From assembly GCF_003992255.1 (NCBI RefSeq), contig NZ_RQVA01000007.1, forward strand, positions 43,365 to 107,364: 64,000 nucleotides of DNA, written 5' to 3'. Positions 8,145 through 16,912 of the stretch are shown here, piece after piece. Under the pieces are notes generated by a model. That model searched no databases. It saw only the letters and a program-made list of their open reading frames with translations, and was not told the origin of the DNA. Made by a program: the position numbers and the translations under genes. How positions within the stretch are numbered: the first letter of the stretch is position 1; every line of letters begins with the position of its first letter. This DNA is from F0422 sp003992255. GTDB lineage: Bacteria > Bacillota > Negativicutes > Veillonellales > Veillonellaceae.

Positions 8145-8861
8145 ATGTTACCATTAAATAAAAAGCCTTATCGTGTATTTAGTTTATGGCTCCGTATTTT
8201 CCATTGGACTATGGTGCTCTGTGTAACGGCACTATTTTGGACTGGCTTATACATTGGAAACCCAGGATTCCAAGCTACACCAGGCAGTGTGGAACCAACT
8301 ATCGCAGTAGGTGGTTGGTTCTCTATGGAGATGATTCGTAAAATTCACTTTATCGCAGCATTTATCTTAATTGCTGCACTTATATTCCGTATTTATGGTG
8401 GAATTCGATATCGTGGCGATAGATTGTTTCCACGATTTCACAAGAAGTCCTATTGGGTTGGTATTTGGGATACGGTGAAACATTATATGATGTTACCGCA
8501 ACAGCGGGAACATCGTTTCTTGCGGAATTCCTTGGCACGTACAAGTTATGTGGGTGTCTATGTGATGATGTTCTTGGAAATATCTACAGGCCTCGCGATG
8601 TATGCACAGGTGTATCCAGATACTTGGGTGGCGCAAATTTTTAATCCAGTGAACTTGCTGTTTACAGAATACCAAGTACATATGATTCATCATTATATTG
8701 CTTGGGGATTCTTGTTATTTACAATTATTCACGTATATTTGACATTCCGTGAGGATGTTATGGAAGAATCTGGAGAAGTATCTAGTATGGTATCAGGTAT
8801 GAAATTTTACCCAGAAGATCCAGAAGATATAGAGGACTTATATGGACCAAATAAAAAGTAA
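8145..8861 (+). CDS. hyaC: Hydrogenase b-type cytochrome subunit
   Basis: A 238-residue integral membrane cytochrome b that passes electrons from the hydrogenase small subunit to the menaquinone pool. Four hydrophobic segments are visible. Candidate heme histidines lie in RIFHWTMV, RKIHFIAAF and HMIHHYIAWGF, plus IIHVYLTF. A GGGAGGAGG site precedes the start, 14 bases after the large-subunit stop. The end overlaps the protease gene by 20 bases. Presence of this subunit makes the complex a respiratory uptake hydrogenase rather than a fermentative H2-evolving one. Confidence 0.93.
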   Translation: MLPLNKKPYRVFSLWLRIFHWTMVLCVTALFWTGLYIGNPGFQATPGSVEPTIAVGGWFSMEMIRKIHFIAAFILIAALIFRIYGGIRYRGDRLFPRFHKKSYWVGIWDTVKHYMMLPQQREHRFLRNSLARTSYVGVYVMMFLEISTGLAMYAQVYPDTWVAQIFNPVNLLFTEYQVHMIHHYIAWGFLLFTIIHVYLTFREDVMEESGEVSSMVSGMKFYPEDPEDIEDLYGPNKK

Positions 8862-9351
8862 TCCCATCGTACTCTTAGGGGTAGGCAATATTTTGCTCAC
8901 AGATGAGGGATTTGGTGTCCATGTGGTGAACCAATTACGGGAGGATTATGTATTTAATCCTCCTATTACCATTTTGGATGGGGGAACCATGGGCATGGAA
9001 CTGCTTACCTATATGCGAGGTATGACAAAATTACTATTAGTAGATGCTATCAATGGCGATGATGTACCAGGCACAGTATATGAGTTTCCTCATGAGGAAA
9101 TGAACACCTATTTTACAGAGGCTATTTCTGTGCATGAGGTAGGAATGCAAGATATTTTGCGAATCCGAGCCTTACAAGAAGATCCATTAGAAGATGCTGT
9201 TGTCATTGGTGTGGAGCCTGAAAGTTTAGAGTTAGGCCTTACATTGAGTGATGCTACACAGGCCGCTGTAGAAGATGTGAAAGCCCGTGTACTATCTGTT
9301 TTATCGAATTGGAACGTAACCGCTAGCCCTGTGAATACAGTAACAGAATAG
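8842..9351 (+). CDS. hyaD: Hydrogenase maturation endopeptidase
   Basis: A 169-residue member of the HybD/HyaD protease family, which cuts the C-terminal tail from the large subunit once nickel is in place. Family residues that contact nickel are visible: Glu in LLTDEGFG, Asp in LLLVDAING, and His in SVHEVGMQ. The N-terminal motif VLLGVGNILL is typical. The gene starts inside the end of hyaC (20-base overlap), so it is translated together with it. Its substrate is very probably the large subunit encoded two genes upstream. Confidence 0.92.
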   Translation: MDQIKSNPIVLLGVGNILLTDEGFGVHVVNQLREDYVFNPPITILDGGTMGMELLTYMRGMTKLLLVDAINGDDVPGTVYEFPHEEMNTYFTEAISVHEVGMQDILRIRALQEDPLEDAVVIGVEPESLELGLTLSDATQAAVEDVKARVLSVLSNWNVTASPVNTVTE

Positions 9352-9396
9352 GATATTAAGGAGTATGACTCTGTATGGATTTGATAAGGAGTTTCT

Positions 9397-9774
9397 ATGC
9401 AAAATGAATTTGGACGTGTAAAAGCGGTATTTCAAGAATTAAAAAATGCTTTGCAACAGTTGCGTAAAACTGGTGAGACCTATACAATTTATGTGGAAAA
9501 TACAGGACTGACTATGGAAGAACAAGTGGAAGTGTTAGAAACATTAGGTCGCGGTGATGTAACAGTACACTTAAAAGATACAGATCAACCTGTGGAATGG
9601 TATGAGTCTACTATTCGTGGTGTATGGATTGGCACCTTCCGTAATGGTCGAGATGAAGCAATTTTATATACTATTGAAGTATGTCGCTATCCAGAGTTAG
9701 CAGGAGCCTATGATGAAGATATCATAGGAGGTGAAGCAGATTTACAAGAATGGATTGAAGCGGCTGACTTATAA
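9397..9774 (+). CDS. HupH/HyaF C-terminal-like hydrogenase accessory protein
   Basis: A 125-residue cytosolic protein. The stretch LETLGRGDVTVHL, followed by WYESTIRGVWIGTFRNG and TIEVCRYPELAGAYDEDI, resembles the C-terminal domain of HupH/HyaF proteins, which assist small-subunit maturation. Only that domain is present; full HupH is roughly twice as long. It is the last gene of the hydrogenase operon, 45 bases after hyaD. The general hypA-F genes are not in the window and must lie elsewhere. Family placement is by motif reading alone. Confidence 0.7.
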   Translation: MQNEFGRVKAVFQELKNALQQLRKTGETYTIYVENTGLTMEEQVEVLETLGRGDVTVHLKDTDQPVEWYESTIRGVWIGTFRNGRDEAILYTIEVCRYPELAGAYDEDIIGGEADLQEWIEAADL

Positions 9775-9894
9775 TTGGTATCATTGTCTATAAAAAATGT
9801 TACATGTTACTATGAAATTGTCCCCTTTATGTATATCAATAAATCATAGATAGACGTAATTATTGACTAAAACATGTAAAATATGATTAAATAC

Positions 9895-9928
9895 ACTCTC
9901 TCATCATTCGTTAATGAGAGAGTTTTTC
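9895..9928 (+). terminator. Terminator downstream of the hydrogenase operon
   Basis: ACTCTCTCAT (9895-9904) pairs with ATGAGAGAGT (9914-9923), followed by TTTTT. It lies 120 bases after the last gene. Confidence 0.88.
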
Positions 9929-10165
9929 ATTTTTATAAGTACACATATTGTAGAGGAAAATAGTAGGTTTTTGGAGAAATTATAGAATAGATAATTTTGA
10001 ATATAAGTTGTATTTAAAGGGTTTGTAAAGGGTGGATATATGTCCATAAATAGAATATCATAATATCTTTAATAAAAGACTACATAAATGTTATATTTAT
10101 TACATAACCTTAAATGATAATAAATACTATCATAATAAACAGTTATAGAACATATTCTTAGGGAA
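9929..10165. other. AT-rich intergenic stretch without a recognised gene
   Basis: The gap between the hydrogenase terminator and the fumarase promoter. It is very AT-rich, with several short imperfect inverted repeats such as TAAATGTTATATTTA near 10085. No open frame with a ribosome-binding site was found. It may hold regulatory sites for the fumarase genes, but none was identified. Confidence 0.4.
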
Positions 10166-10194
10166 TTGAAAAAGGTAGGGCATGGTGATACAAT
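10166..10194 (+). promoter_or_regulatory. Predicted fumarase promoter
   Basis: TTGAAA at 10166-10171, a 17-base spacer, and TACAAT at 10189-10194, 46 bases before the start codon. Confidence 0.7.
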
Positions 10195-10240
10195 AATACA
10201 CAAGAGAAAGGTCTCTGTTTTAAGTTGAGGAGGGATTACT

Positions 10241-11083
10241 TTGCGTAACATTCACGTTGAGAAAGTAACAGAAAAGGTAGCAGAATTATGTATGAATGCA
10301 GCATATCATCTTCCAAAAGATATGTACAATGCATTGAAAAAAGGCTATGAGTGTGAGAAATCTCCAGTAGGTAAAGGTGTATTAGATCAAATCATTAAAA
10401 ATGCGGAAATCGCTGATGCTGAAGATCGTCCAATTTGCCAAGATACTGGTCTTACTATCGTATTCTTAGAAGTTGGTCAAGATGTACACTTCGAAGGTGG
10501 AAATCTTGAAGAAGCTATTCAAGCTGGTGTAGCAAAAGGTTATGTTGACGGATACCTTCGTAAATCCGTAGTAGCTGAACCTTTGTTCAATCGTGTTAAT
10601 ACTAAAAATAACACTCCAGCGGTTATTTACACAAAAATCGTTCCAGGCGACAAAGTTGACATCAACGTTGAGTTAAAAGGCTTTGGTTCCGAAAACAAAT
10701 CTGGCGTTAAAATGCTAGTACCTGCTGATGGCGTTGAAGGCGTTAAAAAAGCAGTTCTTGAAATCGTTAAAAAAGCTGGCCCTAACCCATGCCCTCCAAT
10801 GGTACTAGGTATTGGTATCGGTGGTACTATGGACTATGCAGCATTCCTTTCCAAAAAAGCTCTTCTTCGCTCTGTAGAAGAACGCAATGCACATCCTGAA
10901 TATGCAAAATTGGAAGAAGAAATCAATGCAATGGTTAACAAAACTGGTATCGGACCTCAATTAGGTGGTTCTACAACAGCAGTTTCCGTTAATATCGAGT
11001 GGGCAGCAACACATATCGCTGGTCTTCCTGTAGCAGTAACTATCTGCTGCCACGCTAGCCGTCATGCTCACGGTGAAGTTTAA
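10241..11083 (+). CDS. fumA: Fumarate hydratase, class I, alpha subunit
   Basis: N-terminal (iron-sulfur) subunit of a two-subunit class I fumarase, interconverting malate and fumarate with an oxygen-sensitive [4Fe-4S] cluster. Cluster-type cysteines occur in RPICQDTGL and GPNPCPPMVLGIGIGG. The 280-residue length fits the split form. The start is TTG at 10241, set by AGGAGGG six bases upstream; no ATG or GTG with a similar site lies nearby. In a lactate-to-propionate fermenter this enzyme works in the malate-fumarate-succinate branch. The beta subunit follows after 14 bases. Confidence 0.93.
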   Translation: MRNIHVEKVTEKVAELCMNAAYHLPKDMYNALKKGYECEKSPVGKGVLDQIIKNAEIADAEDRPICQDTGLTIVFLEVGQDVHFEGGNLEEAIQAGVAKGYVDGYLRKSVVAEPLFNRVNTKNNTPAVIYTKIVPGDKVDINVELKGFGSENKSGVKMLVPADGVEGVKKAVLEIVKKAGPNPCPPMVLGIGIGGTMDYAAFLSKKALLRSVEERNAHPEYAKLEEEINAMVNKTGIGPQLGGSTTAVSVNIEWAATHIAGLPVAVTICCHASRHAHGEV

Positions 11084-11097
11084 GAGGGGGAATAACC

Positions 11098-11658
11098 ATG
11101 GCAGAACAAATTCGTATTCAAACACCTTTAACAGAAGAACAATCCCGCAAATTAAAAGCTGGTGATATGGTTCTTATCTCCGGTAAAATCTATAGTGCTC
11201 GTGATGCTGCTCATAAAGTAATGACTGAAGCATTAGCACGTGGCGAAGAATTGCCAATCGATTGGCATGATAAAATTGTTTACTACTTAGGACCAAGCCC
11301 AGCTAAACCAGGAGACCCAATCGGTTCCGCTGGTCCTACAACATCTGGCCGTATGGACGCTTACACACCAACAATGCTTGATCAAGGTATCAAAGGTATG
11401 ATCGGTAAAGGTTCCCGTAAACCAGAAGTTATCGAATCCATGAAGAAAAACGGCGTAACTTACTTTGCAGCCGTTGGTGGTGCAGCAGCGTTAATTGCTA
11501 AATCCATCAAAAAATATGATGTTATTGCTTATGCTGACTTAGGTCCAGAAGCTTTGGCTGAATTGACTGTAGAAGATTTCCCAGCAATCGTTGTTATCGA
11601 TAGCGAAGGAAACGATTTCTACGAAATTGGTCAAGCTCCATACCGCGAAGACGTTTAA
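11098..11658 (+). CDS. fumB: Fumarate hydratase, class I, beta subunit
   Basis: C-terminal subunit of class I fumarase (186 residues). Family motifs include GPSPAKPGDPIGSAGPTTSGRMD, read across residues about 62-84, and VTYFAAVGGAAALIAKSI. It forms the active enzyme with the alpha subunit just upstream. Start ATG 11098 follows GAGGGGGAATAACC. The gene is followed by a strong terminator, so the two subunits make up a complete operon. Confidence 0.93.
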   Translation: MAEQIRIQTPLTEEQSRKLKAGDMVLISGKIYSARDAAHKVMTEALARGEELPIDWHDKIVYYLGPSPAKPGDPIGSAGPTTSGRMDAYTPTMLDQGIKGMIGKGSRKPEVIESMKKNGVTYFAAVGGAAALIAKSIKKYDVIAYADLGPEALAELTVEDFPAIVVIDSEGNDFYEIGQAPYREDV

Positions 11659-11670
11659 TAACAATAGTAA

Positions 11671-11699
11671 AGAGACTCTCTTATGAGAGTCTCTTTTTT
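11671..11699 (+). terminator. Fumarase operon terminator
   Basis: AGAGACTCTC-TTAT-GAGAGTCTCT, a perfect 10-bp stem, followed by a T-run. It starts 12 bases after the beta-subunit stop. Confidence 0.95.
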
Positions 11700-11804
11700 A
11701 CTATATACTTTTAATACAAAGCAAAATCTAGAGCTTTTTCATCTTACTTATACACAGTATGTGTTATAATACAGGTATATAGACATTGTAAGAAAGGAGA
11801 TTCT

Positions 11805-12269
11805 ATGATAGGACTTATCATCGGTGGTATTATTTTGCTCCTCATTGAAATGATGATACCAGGGTTTGGTATTTTTGGCCTAACAGGGCTATTGCTGCTC
11901 CTCTGGGGGGTGTATGATGGAATGGGTGGAGGACCTATGGCGATGATCACGGTAACGGGGATTTCAATAGTAGGTATCATTGTACTGTGGTGGATTATAT
12001 CTATTTTTCCAAAAACAAAAGTTGGAGACAGATTGACATTGCGCTTGCAATCTACTAAGGAAAAAGGGTATGCCAGTCATCCTGATCCAGCTGCATGGTT
12101 AGGAAAAAAAGGTGTGGCAAAAACGGTGTTGCGCCCAGCTGGAACCATTGTGGTAAACGATACTTTTTTAGATGTTGTTACAGATGGTGAATTTTATGAA
12201 CCAGGTACGGAGGTTATCATTGTATCCGTTATGGGTGGTCGTATTGTAGTGCGAGCTACAGAAAAGTAG
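11805..12269 (+). CDS. NfeD-family membrane protein (short form)
   Basis: A 154-residue protein with two to three N-terminal membrane segments (GLIIGGIILLLIEMMIPGFGIFG and the next 40 residues) and a C-terminal small beta-barrel (OB-like) domain, about residues 95-154. This is the short NfeD type that lacks the protease domain. It sits directly before the flotillin gene, nine bases apart, as in yqeZ-yqfA of Bacillus, and helps organise membrane microdomains with it. The start follows AAAGGAGATTCT. An extended -10 (TGTTATAAT) lies at 11762-11770. Confidence 0.85.
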   Translation: MIGLIIGGIILLLIEMMIPGFGIFGLTGLLLLLWGVYDGMGGGPMAMITVTGISIVGIIVLWWIISIFPKTKVGDRLTLRLQSTKEKGYASHPDPAAWLGKKGVAKTVLRPAGTIVVNDTFLDVVTDGEFYEPGTEVIIVSVMGGRIVVRATEK

Positions 12270-12277
12270 GAGGAATT

Positions 12278-13285
12278 ATGGAAATTAGCATTGGCAATAT
12301 TGGATTTGTTATACTTCCGATTGTATTAGTAATTGGGGTATCTTTATTTTTACATTTTGTTCCATTAGGACTTTGGATTTCTGCTTTGGCAGCGGGAGTA
12401 AAAGTTAGTATCATGACCTTAATTGGTATGCGTCTACGCCGCGTATCACCAGCTCAGATTGTTCTTCCTTTGGTAAAAGCTAATAAAGCGGGTTTGGATG
12501 TAACCGTAGATCAATTAGAAGCACATTATTTAGCAGGTGGCGATGTAGATCGTGTAGTAGATGCCTTAATTGCTGCTGAACGGGCGACTATGGAGTTAAC
12601 CTTTGAACGCTCTGCTGCCATCGACTTAGCTGGCCGTGATGTATTAGAAGCTGTACAAATGTCGGTAAATCCGAAAGTGATTGAAACGCCGATTATTTCT
12701 GCAGTAGCTAAAAATGGTATTGAATTAAAAGTTCGTGCTCGCGTTACTGTACGTGCTAATATTGATCGTTTAGTAGGCGGTGCTGGAGAAGCAACAATTA
12801 TTGCACGTGTTGGGGAAGGGATTGTTACTACCGTAGGTTCTTCTGAAGAGCATACGGATGTATTAGAAAATCCAGATCATATTTCTCGTACGGTGTTGAA
12901 TAAAGGTTTAGATGCTGGTACAGCTTTTGAAATCTTATCGATTGATATTGCGGATGTGGATGTAGGACGTAATATTGGAGCCCAATTGATGACAGATCAA
13001 GCAGAGGCGGATAAAAAAATTGCCCAAGCTCAGGCAGAAAAACGCCGTGCTATGGCGGTAGCACAAGAACAAGAAATGCGTGCGCACACACAGGAAATGC
13101 AAGCGAAAGTAGTAGAAGCTCAAGCAGAAGTGCCAAAAGCGCTATCTCAAGCGTTGCGTGAGGGTAATTTAGGCGTCATGGACTACTATTCTATGAATAA
13201 TATTATGGCGGATACAAAAATGCGTGAAAGTATTTCTGGAGGAGAGTATCAATCAGATATCGATGCGAAAGGCACACATGAGTAA
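12278..13285 (+). CDS. floA: Flotillin-like protein FloA
   Basis: A 335-residue scaffold of functional membrane microdomains. It has an N-terminal hydrophobic hairpin (about residues 8-50), an SPFH domain with GGDVDRVVDALIAAERA and the KVRARVTVRANIDRLVGG block, and a C-terminal coiled coil rich in Ala, Glu and Gln (about 235-290). The sequence is close to the YqfA/FloA type of Firmicutes. AGGAGG precedes the ATG. Its partner NfeD is upstream and a small membrane protein follows 20 bases downstream. Confidence 0.92.
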   Translation: MEISIGNIGFVILPIVLVIGVSLFLHFVPLGLWISALAAGVKVSIMTLIGMRLRRVSPAQIVLPLVKANKAGLDVTVDQLEAHYLAGGDVDRVVDALIAAERATMELTFERSAAIDLAGRDVLEAVQMSVNPKVIETPIISAVAKNGIELKVRARVTVRANIDRLVGGAGEATIIARVGEGIVTTVGSSEEHTDVLENPDHISRTVLNKGLDAGTAFEILSIDIADVDVGRNIGAQLMTDQAEADKKIAQAQAEKRRAMAVAQEQEMRAHTQEMQAKVVEAQAEVPKALSQALREGNLGVMDYYSMNNIMADTKMRESISGGEYQSDIDAKGTHE

Positions 13286-13305
13286 AGGTAAGGAGGTATT
13301 CTAGT

Positions 13306-13689
13306 ATGGAGTTTGGTATACTCATATTGATTATCTTAGGGTCCTTTATTTTTAAAAGTAACAAATCTGATTCCGCTGAAACGACAAAGCCAATCCCTAG
13401 CAAGGATATGACTTGGGAAGAGATGGAAGCGTATTATGGAATTACACTTTCACAAGATCAGAAAGAACCTATAGAAGTGGAAGCGGATAGTCATACTGAT
13501 GAAAATTTAGAAGCGGCGCCTGTAACATACGATCCGGTAGGTTTAGATAGGTATGAGCAGTCAGTAGAAGTAAGTAAGAATGATACACTAGTGGACAGGG
13601 AATCCTTGCGATTAGCGGCTAGGCGTGGCATGGTGTGGTCTATCATATTGGAAGCGCCGAAAGGGCGGATGCGACGATATGGTCGATAA
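13306..13689 (+). CDS. Single-pass membrane protein of unknown function
   Basis: 127 residues. An N-terminal hydrophobic segment (FGILILIILGSFIFK) is followed by a polar region with DMTWEEMEAYYGI and a basic C-terminus (RGMVWSIILEAPKGRMRRYGR). I do not recognise the family. It is the third gene of the NfeD-FloA operon, where Bacillus has the small gene yqfB, and begins after AAGGAGGTATTCTAGT. A role near membrane microdomains is suggested only by position. Confidence 0.75.
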   Translation: MEFGILILIILGSFIFKSNKSDSAETTKPIPSKDMTWEEMEAYYGITLSQDQKEPIEVEADSHTDENLEAAPVTYDPVGLDRYEQSVEVSKNDTLVDRESLRLAARRGMVWSIILEAPKGRMRRYGR

Positions 13690-13769
13690 ATAGAACAAGG
13701 CATCGTAGACGATACATATAAAGTGAGATACTCGATAGGTGTATTATATGGTAATAGAATCATAAAGAA

Positions 13770-13814
13770 GAGCTGTCATTCAGGATATAGCAATCCTGAT
13801 GACAGCTCATTTTC
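13770..13814 (+). terminator. Terminator after the FloA operon
   Basis: GAGCTGTCAT and ATGACAGCTC form the base of a long hairpin whose upper stem is CAGGAT/ATCCTG, followed by TTTTCG. It lies about 80 bases after the operon. Confidence 0.82.
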
Positions 13815-13834
13815 GTATACGTATTTGTAGGTAA

Positions 13835-13862
13835 AAGCGACCCTACTAAGTAGAGTCGCTTT
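13835..13862 (-). terminator. Terminator of the flavodiiron gene
   Basis: Read on the minus strand: AAGCGACTCTAC and GTAGGGTCGCTT (one G-U) with a TTA loop, followed by TTTACC. It sits 12 bases past the minus-strand stop. Confidence 0.85.
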
Positions 13863-13874
13863 GGTTATTTGTGA

Positions 13875-15107
13875 TTAGAAAGTTTTGATTTCTGTTTCTT
13901 CTAAGGAAGCTACGATGGCATCTGCCAATTCTTCAAATAATGGCAATTGTTCATCATGCAATGCACCTTTGATATCTAATGGAGTGCCTACGATTTCCAT
14001 GTTGTTGAATTTTTCAGTGAAATACTCAACCATGCGTTTCATAGCGCCGGATGCCCAAGAGTGGTTACCAACGATAGATACTTTATGATTGTGGAAGTTT
14101 AATGCTTGTAATTCGTGTAACAAGTTTTCCATAGTCAAATATAAGCCTAGGTTGTATGTTGGTGCCATACATACTAAATGGCTATATTTCCATGCATCAG
14201 AGATGATGTAGGAAGGATTTGTCTTAGATACATCGTGGATACGAATGTCTGTGACACCGCGTAAGGACAATAGTTTCGCTAATTGTTGTGCCATTTCAGC
14301 AGTGTTGCCATACATGGAACCGAAAGCGATCACAACGCCTTTTTTCTCTGCGTTATATGTGCTCCAGTGCATATATTTGTTCACAATGTAAGAGATGCTT
14401 TCAGGGGTTCTCCAAATTGGACCATGAAGAGGCGCAATGTTATTGATTTGTAAAGACAAAGCTTTTTTCATTGCGTTTTGTACTTGTGCACCGTATTTAC
14501 CTACGATATTCGTGTAGTAACGACGCGCTTCGTCTTCGTATAGACGGTCAAAGTCTAATTGATCAGCGAAAATATTGCCGTTGATTGTGCCGAATGTACC
14601 GAATGCATCAGCAGAGAACAATGTACCTGTTGTGGATTCGTATGTGCAAGTTACTTCTGGCCAGTGAACCATTGGCATAGTATACGTGTGTAATTTATGA
14701 TGGCCAAGGTCAATTGTGTCACCCTCTTTTACTTCATAGTAATTATCAGGAGCAGGACGACCATAGAATTGTTCAAAGAAACGGAATGTAGTTTTGTTAC
14801 CTACCATCTTTACATTTGGATAGCGGTCTAGTAATTCTACTAATGTAGCGCAATGGTCAGGTTCCATATGATTTACAATTAAATAATCTAATTGGCGGCC
14901 ATTTAATAAATGTTCTACGTTATCGAAGAACTCTTGACGAATGCTGTCATCTACAGAGTCTACGATACAAGTTTTTTCGTCATCAATAAAATAGGAATTG
15001 TAGCTTACCCCATGTGGAATTGGAAATAGGTTTTCGAACCGTTCAGTGCTCCAATCGTTGCTACCAATCCAATAAATATGATCAGTCAATTTTTGTGCGC
15101 AATGCAT
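13875..15107 (-). CDS. fprA: Flavodiiron protein (A-type flavoprotein)
   Basis: Reduces O2 to water or NO to N2O, protecting an anaerobe. The 410-residue protein has an N-terminal metallo-beta-lactamase-like diiron domain (ligands in NHMEPDHCATL, MVHWPEV, LFSADAFG and APLHGPIWR) and a C-terminal flavodoxin domain starting VIAFGSMYGNTAEMAQQL (about residue 258). No rubredoxin domain is fused, so electrons must come from a separate donor. Start 15107 follows GAAAGGAATTTAACT; seven more in-frame codons upstream lack a good site. A LysR gene is divergently transcribed and may control it. Confidence 0.94.
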   Translation of the reverse strand: MHCAQKLTDHIYWIGSNDWSTERFENLFPIPHGVSYNSYFIDDEKTCIVDSVDDSIRQEFFDNVEHLLNGRQLDYLIVNHMEPDHCATLVELLDRYPNVKMVGNKTTFRFFEQFYGRPAPDNYYEVKEGDTIDLGHHKLHTYTMPMVHWPEVTCTYESTTGTLFSADAFGTFGTINGNIFADQLDFDRLYEDEARRYYTNIVGKYGAQVQNAMKKALSLQINNIAPLHGPIWRTPESISYIVNKYMHWSTYNAEKKGVVIAFGSMYGNTAEMAQQLAKLLSLRGVTDIRIHDVSKTNPSYIISDAWKYSHLVCMAPTYNLGLYLTMENLLHELQALNFHNHKVSIVGNHSWASGAMKRMVEYFTEKFNNMEIVGTPLDIKGALHDEQLPLFEELADAIVASLEETEIKTF

Positions 15108-15167
15108 AGTTAAATTCCTTTCATACATACGGGGGATTGTTATGCCCCAGATTTTCTTATCAAATAT

Positions 15168-15196
15168 ATATTACTAGTTTATAGGCTATAAAGCAA
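15168..15196 (-). promoter_or_regulatory. Predicted promoter of the flavodiiron gene
   Basis: On the minus strand: TTGCTT (15196-15191), a 17-base spacer and TAATAT (15173-15168), about 60 bases upstream of the start codon in a 234-base divergent region shared with the LysR gene. Confidence 0.5.
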
Positions 15197-15341
15197 CTGT
15201 TTTATCGGTGCTTATAGGAAATTTTAGATATAATTGTCTTACATCATTTGACAACATTTATAAATCTAGGTAAACTTATAAGTAATTATAATAGTTGATT
15301 AGAGAGTGAAAGGGTACTTTCACAATAGATTTGAGGTCAGT

Positions 15342-16229
15342 ATGTCTGTGTCTGCAGAATTATTGCGCTCCTTTGTGGGCGTAGGTTTGCACCTATCTTT
15401 TTCCAAGGCGGCTAAAGCAAGTGGGGTTTCACAATCAGCCATTAGCCAGAGCATTAAGCAATTGGAGAAAGATTTGGGGATTCCCTTGTTTGAAAGGACG
15501 ACAAAATCAGTAGCATTTACAAAAGCCGGCCGTGAATTGTTTGAAACGGCAGTAGAAGCATTTTCAATGTTAGATAATGGTCTTATGCAACTGCGAGAAC
15601 GTCTATCTCGCGAATATAAGAGCTTGCACCTGGCAGCTACTGATACATTGAGTAAATATTTTTTATTGCCCTATTTTAAAATGTGGCAAGAAAAAGACCT
15701 TGATATTAGCTTACGCATTACCAATCGACCATCCCGTGAATGTGTGGCTATGGTGGAAGCTGGCGAAGCACAGCTAGCAGTTGTTCATGCGTATGAAGGA
15801 TTATATGATAATAATCATTTAGAAGTTGTTGATTTGGCTGCTGTACGCGATATTTTTGTGGGTGGTACTACATACAAGGATACTGAAAAGGTTTGGAGTA
15901 TTGATGATATTTTGGCTGAGCCACTATTAGTACTCACAATGGGTGCTAGTAGCCGAAACTTTTTTGATGCTGTTACCTACAATCGATGTACGAAACCAGC
16001 CTTTGAGCTTGGTAGTTTAGAGGTTCTTATTGATTTAGTAGAAATTAACTTAGGTCTATCATTAGTGCCAGAAATGGTAGCACGCGAAAAAATACGCAGT
16101 GGTTCATTAGTAGAGTTACAGACTAATTTGCAAATTCCAGAACGGCGAATTGTATTAGTACGATCGAGGATGGATGCATTAACGGAAGGCGTAACGCAAT
16201 TTATTGATATATTAGATACAGGAAAATAA
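15342..16229 (+). CDS. LysR-family transcriptional regulator
   Basis: A 295-residue DNA-binding regulator. The N-terminal winged helix-turn-helix reads SFSKAAKASGVSQSAISQSI and LEKDLGIPLFERTTKS, and residues about 90-290 form the effector-binding domain. ATG 15342 was chosen because it starts the LysR domain and follows GAGGT; an upstream GTG (15306) would add 12 residues. It is divergent from the flavodiiron gene, the usual arrangement of a LysR regulator and its target. The xpt gene follows after 14 bases, so the regulator and xpt are probably co-transcribed. Its effector is unknown. Confidence 0.88.
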   Translation: MSVSAELLRSFVGVGLHLSFSKAAKASGVSQSAISQSIKQLEKDLGIPLFERTTKSVAFTKAGRELFETAVEAFSMLDNGLMQLRERLSREYKSLHLAATDTLSKYFLLPYFKMWQEKDLDISLRITNRPSRECVAMVEAGEAQLAVVHAYEGLYDNNHLEVVDLAAVRDIFVGGTTYKDTEKVWSIDDILAEPLLVLTMGASSRNFFDAVTYNRCTKPAFELGSLEVLIDLVEINLGLSLVPEMVAREKIRSGSLVELQTNLQIPERRIVLVRSRMDALTEGVTQFIDILDTGK

Positions 16230-16243
16230 TAAGGAGGATCATC

Positions 16244-16828
16244 GTGGATTTATTAAAACAACGTATTGATGCAGAGGGAATTGTATTAAATAATCGAGTA
16301 TTGAAAGTAGATGGTTTTTTAAATCATCAAATTGATCCAAAGTTATTTGTTCAAATTGGTAAGGAAATTGCAAGACAATTTGCGGATAAGCAAATCGATC
16401 GCATTGTCACTATTGAAGCTTCTGGTATTGCTATTGCATTGCAAGTGGCGATTGAATTGGATGTACCATTGGTATTTGCACGCAAGAAAAAATCTATTTT
16501 GATGACAGAAGATGTATATCATTCTGTAGTGTATTCGTACACAAAAGAAGAAAATTATGATATGACAATTTCTAAAAAATTCTTACCAGCTGGGGAAAAA
16601 GTATTAATTATCGATGACTTCTTGGCCAGTGGTGAAGCAGCTATGGGGCTCGCAAAATTAGTAGAAGGTGCAGGAGATACAGTAGAAGGTATTGCTATTG
16701 TTATTGAAAAATCCTTCCAACCTGGTCGTGATCGTTTAGAAAAAGCAGGGTATGACGTGCATTCCTTAGTGCGTATTGCACGCTTTGAAAATGATCGTTG
16801 TATTTATGTAGAGGATGAAACTTGTTAA
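16244..16828 (+). CDS. xpt: Xanthine phosphoribosyltransferase
   Basis: Converts xanthine and PRPP into XMP for purine salvage in the cytosol. The 194-residue protein matches the Xpt family: it begins MDLLKQRIDAEG, has the base-binding region TIEASGIAIA and FARKKKS, and the PRPP loop VLIIDDFLASGEA. GTG start after AAGGAGGATCATC. Xpt genes of many Firmicutes lie beside a purine permease and behind a purine riboswitch; here neither is adjacent, and the gene instead follows a LysR regulator. An NCS2 permease gene is at 33977. Confidence 0.93.
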   Translation: MDLLKQRIDAEGIVLNNRVLKVDGFLNHQIDPKLFVQIGKEIARQFADKQIDRIVTIEASGIAIALQVAIELDVPLVFARKKKSILMTEDVYHSVVYSYTKEENYDMTISKKFLPAGEKVLIIDDFLASGEAAMGLAKLVEGAGDTVEGIAIVIEKSFQPGRDRLEKAGYDVHSLVRIARFENDRCIYVEDETC

Positions 16829-16912
16829 TGAATTGATATTTTATACCAATGTATGGTATGATTATGGTAATGAGTTTTAATTTTAAAAGTGTTAGTAAAT
16901 GGAGTTAAGACA

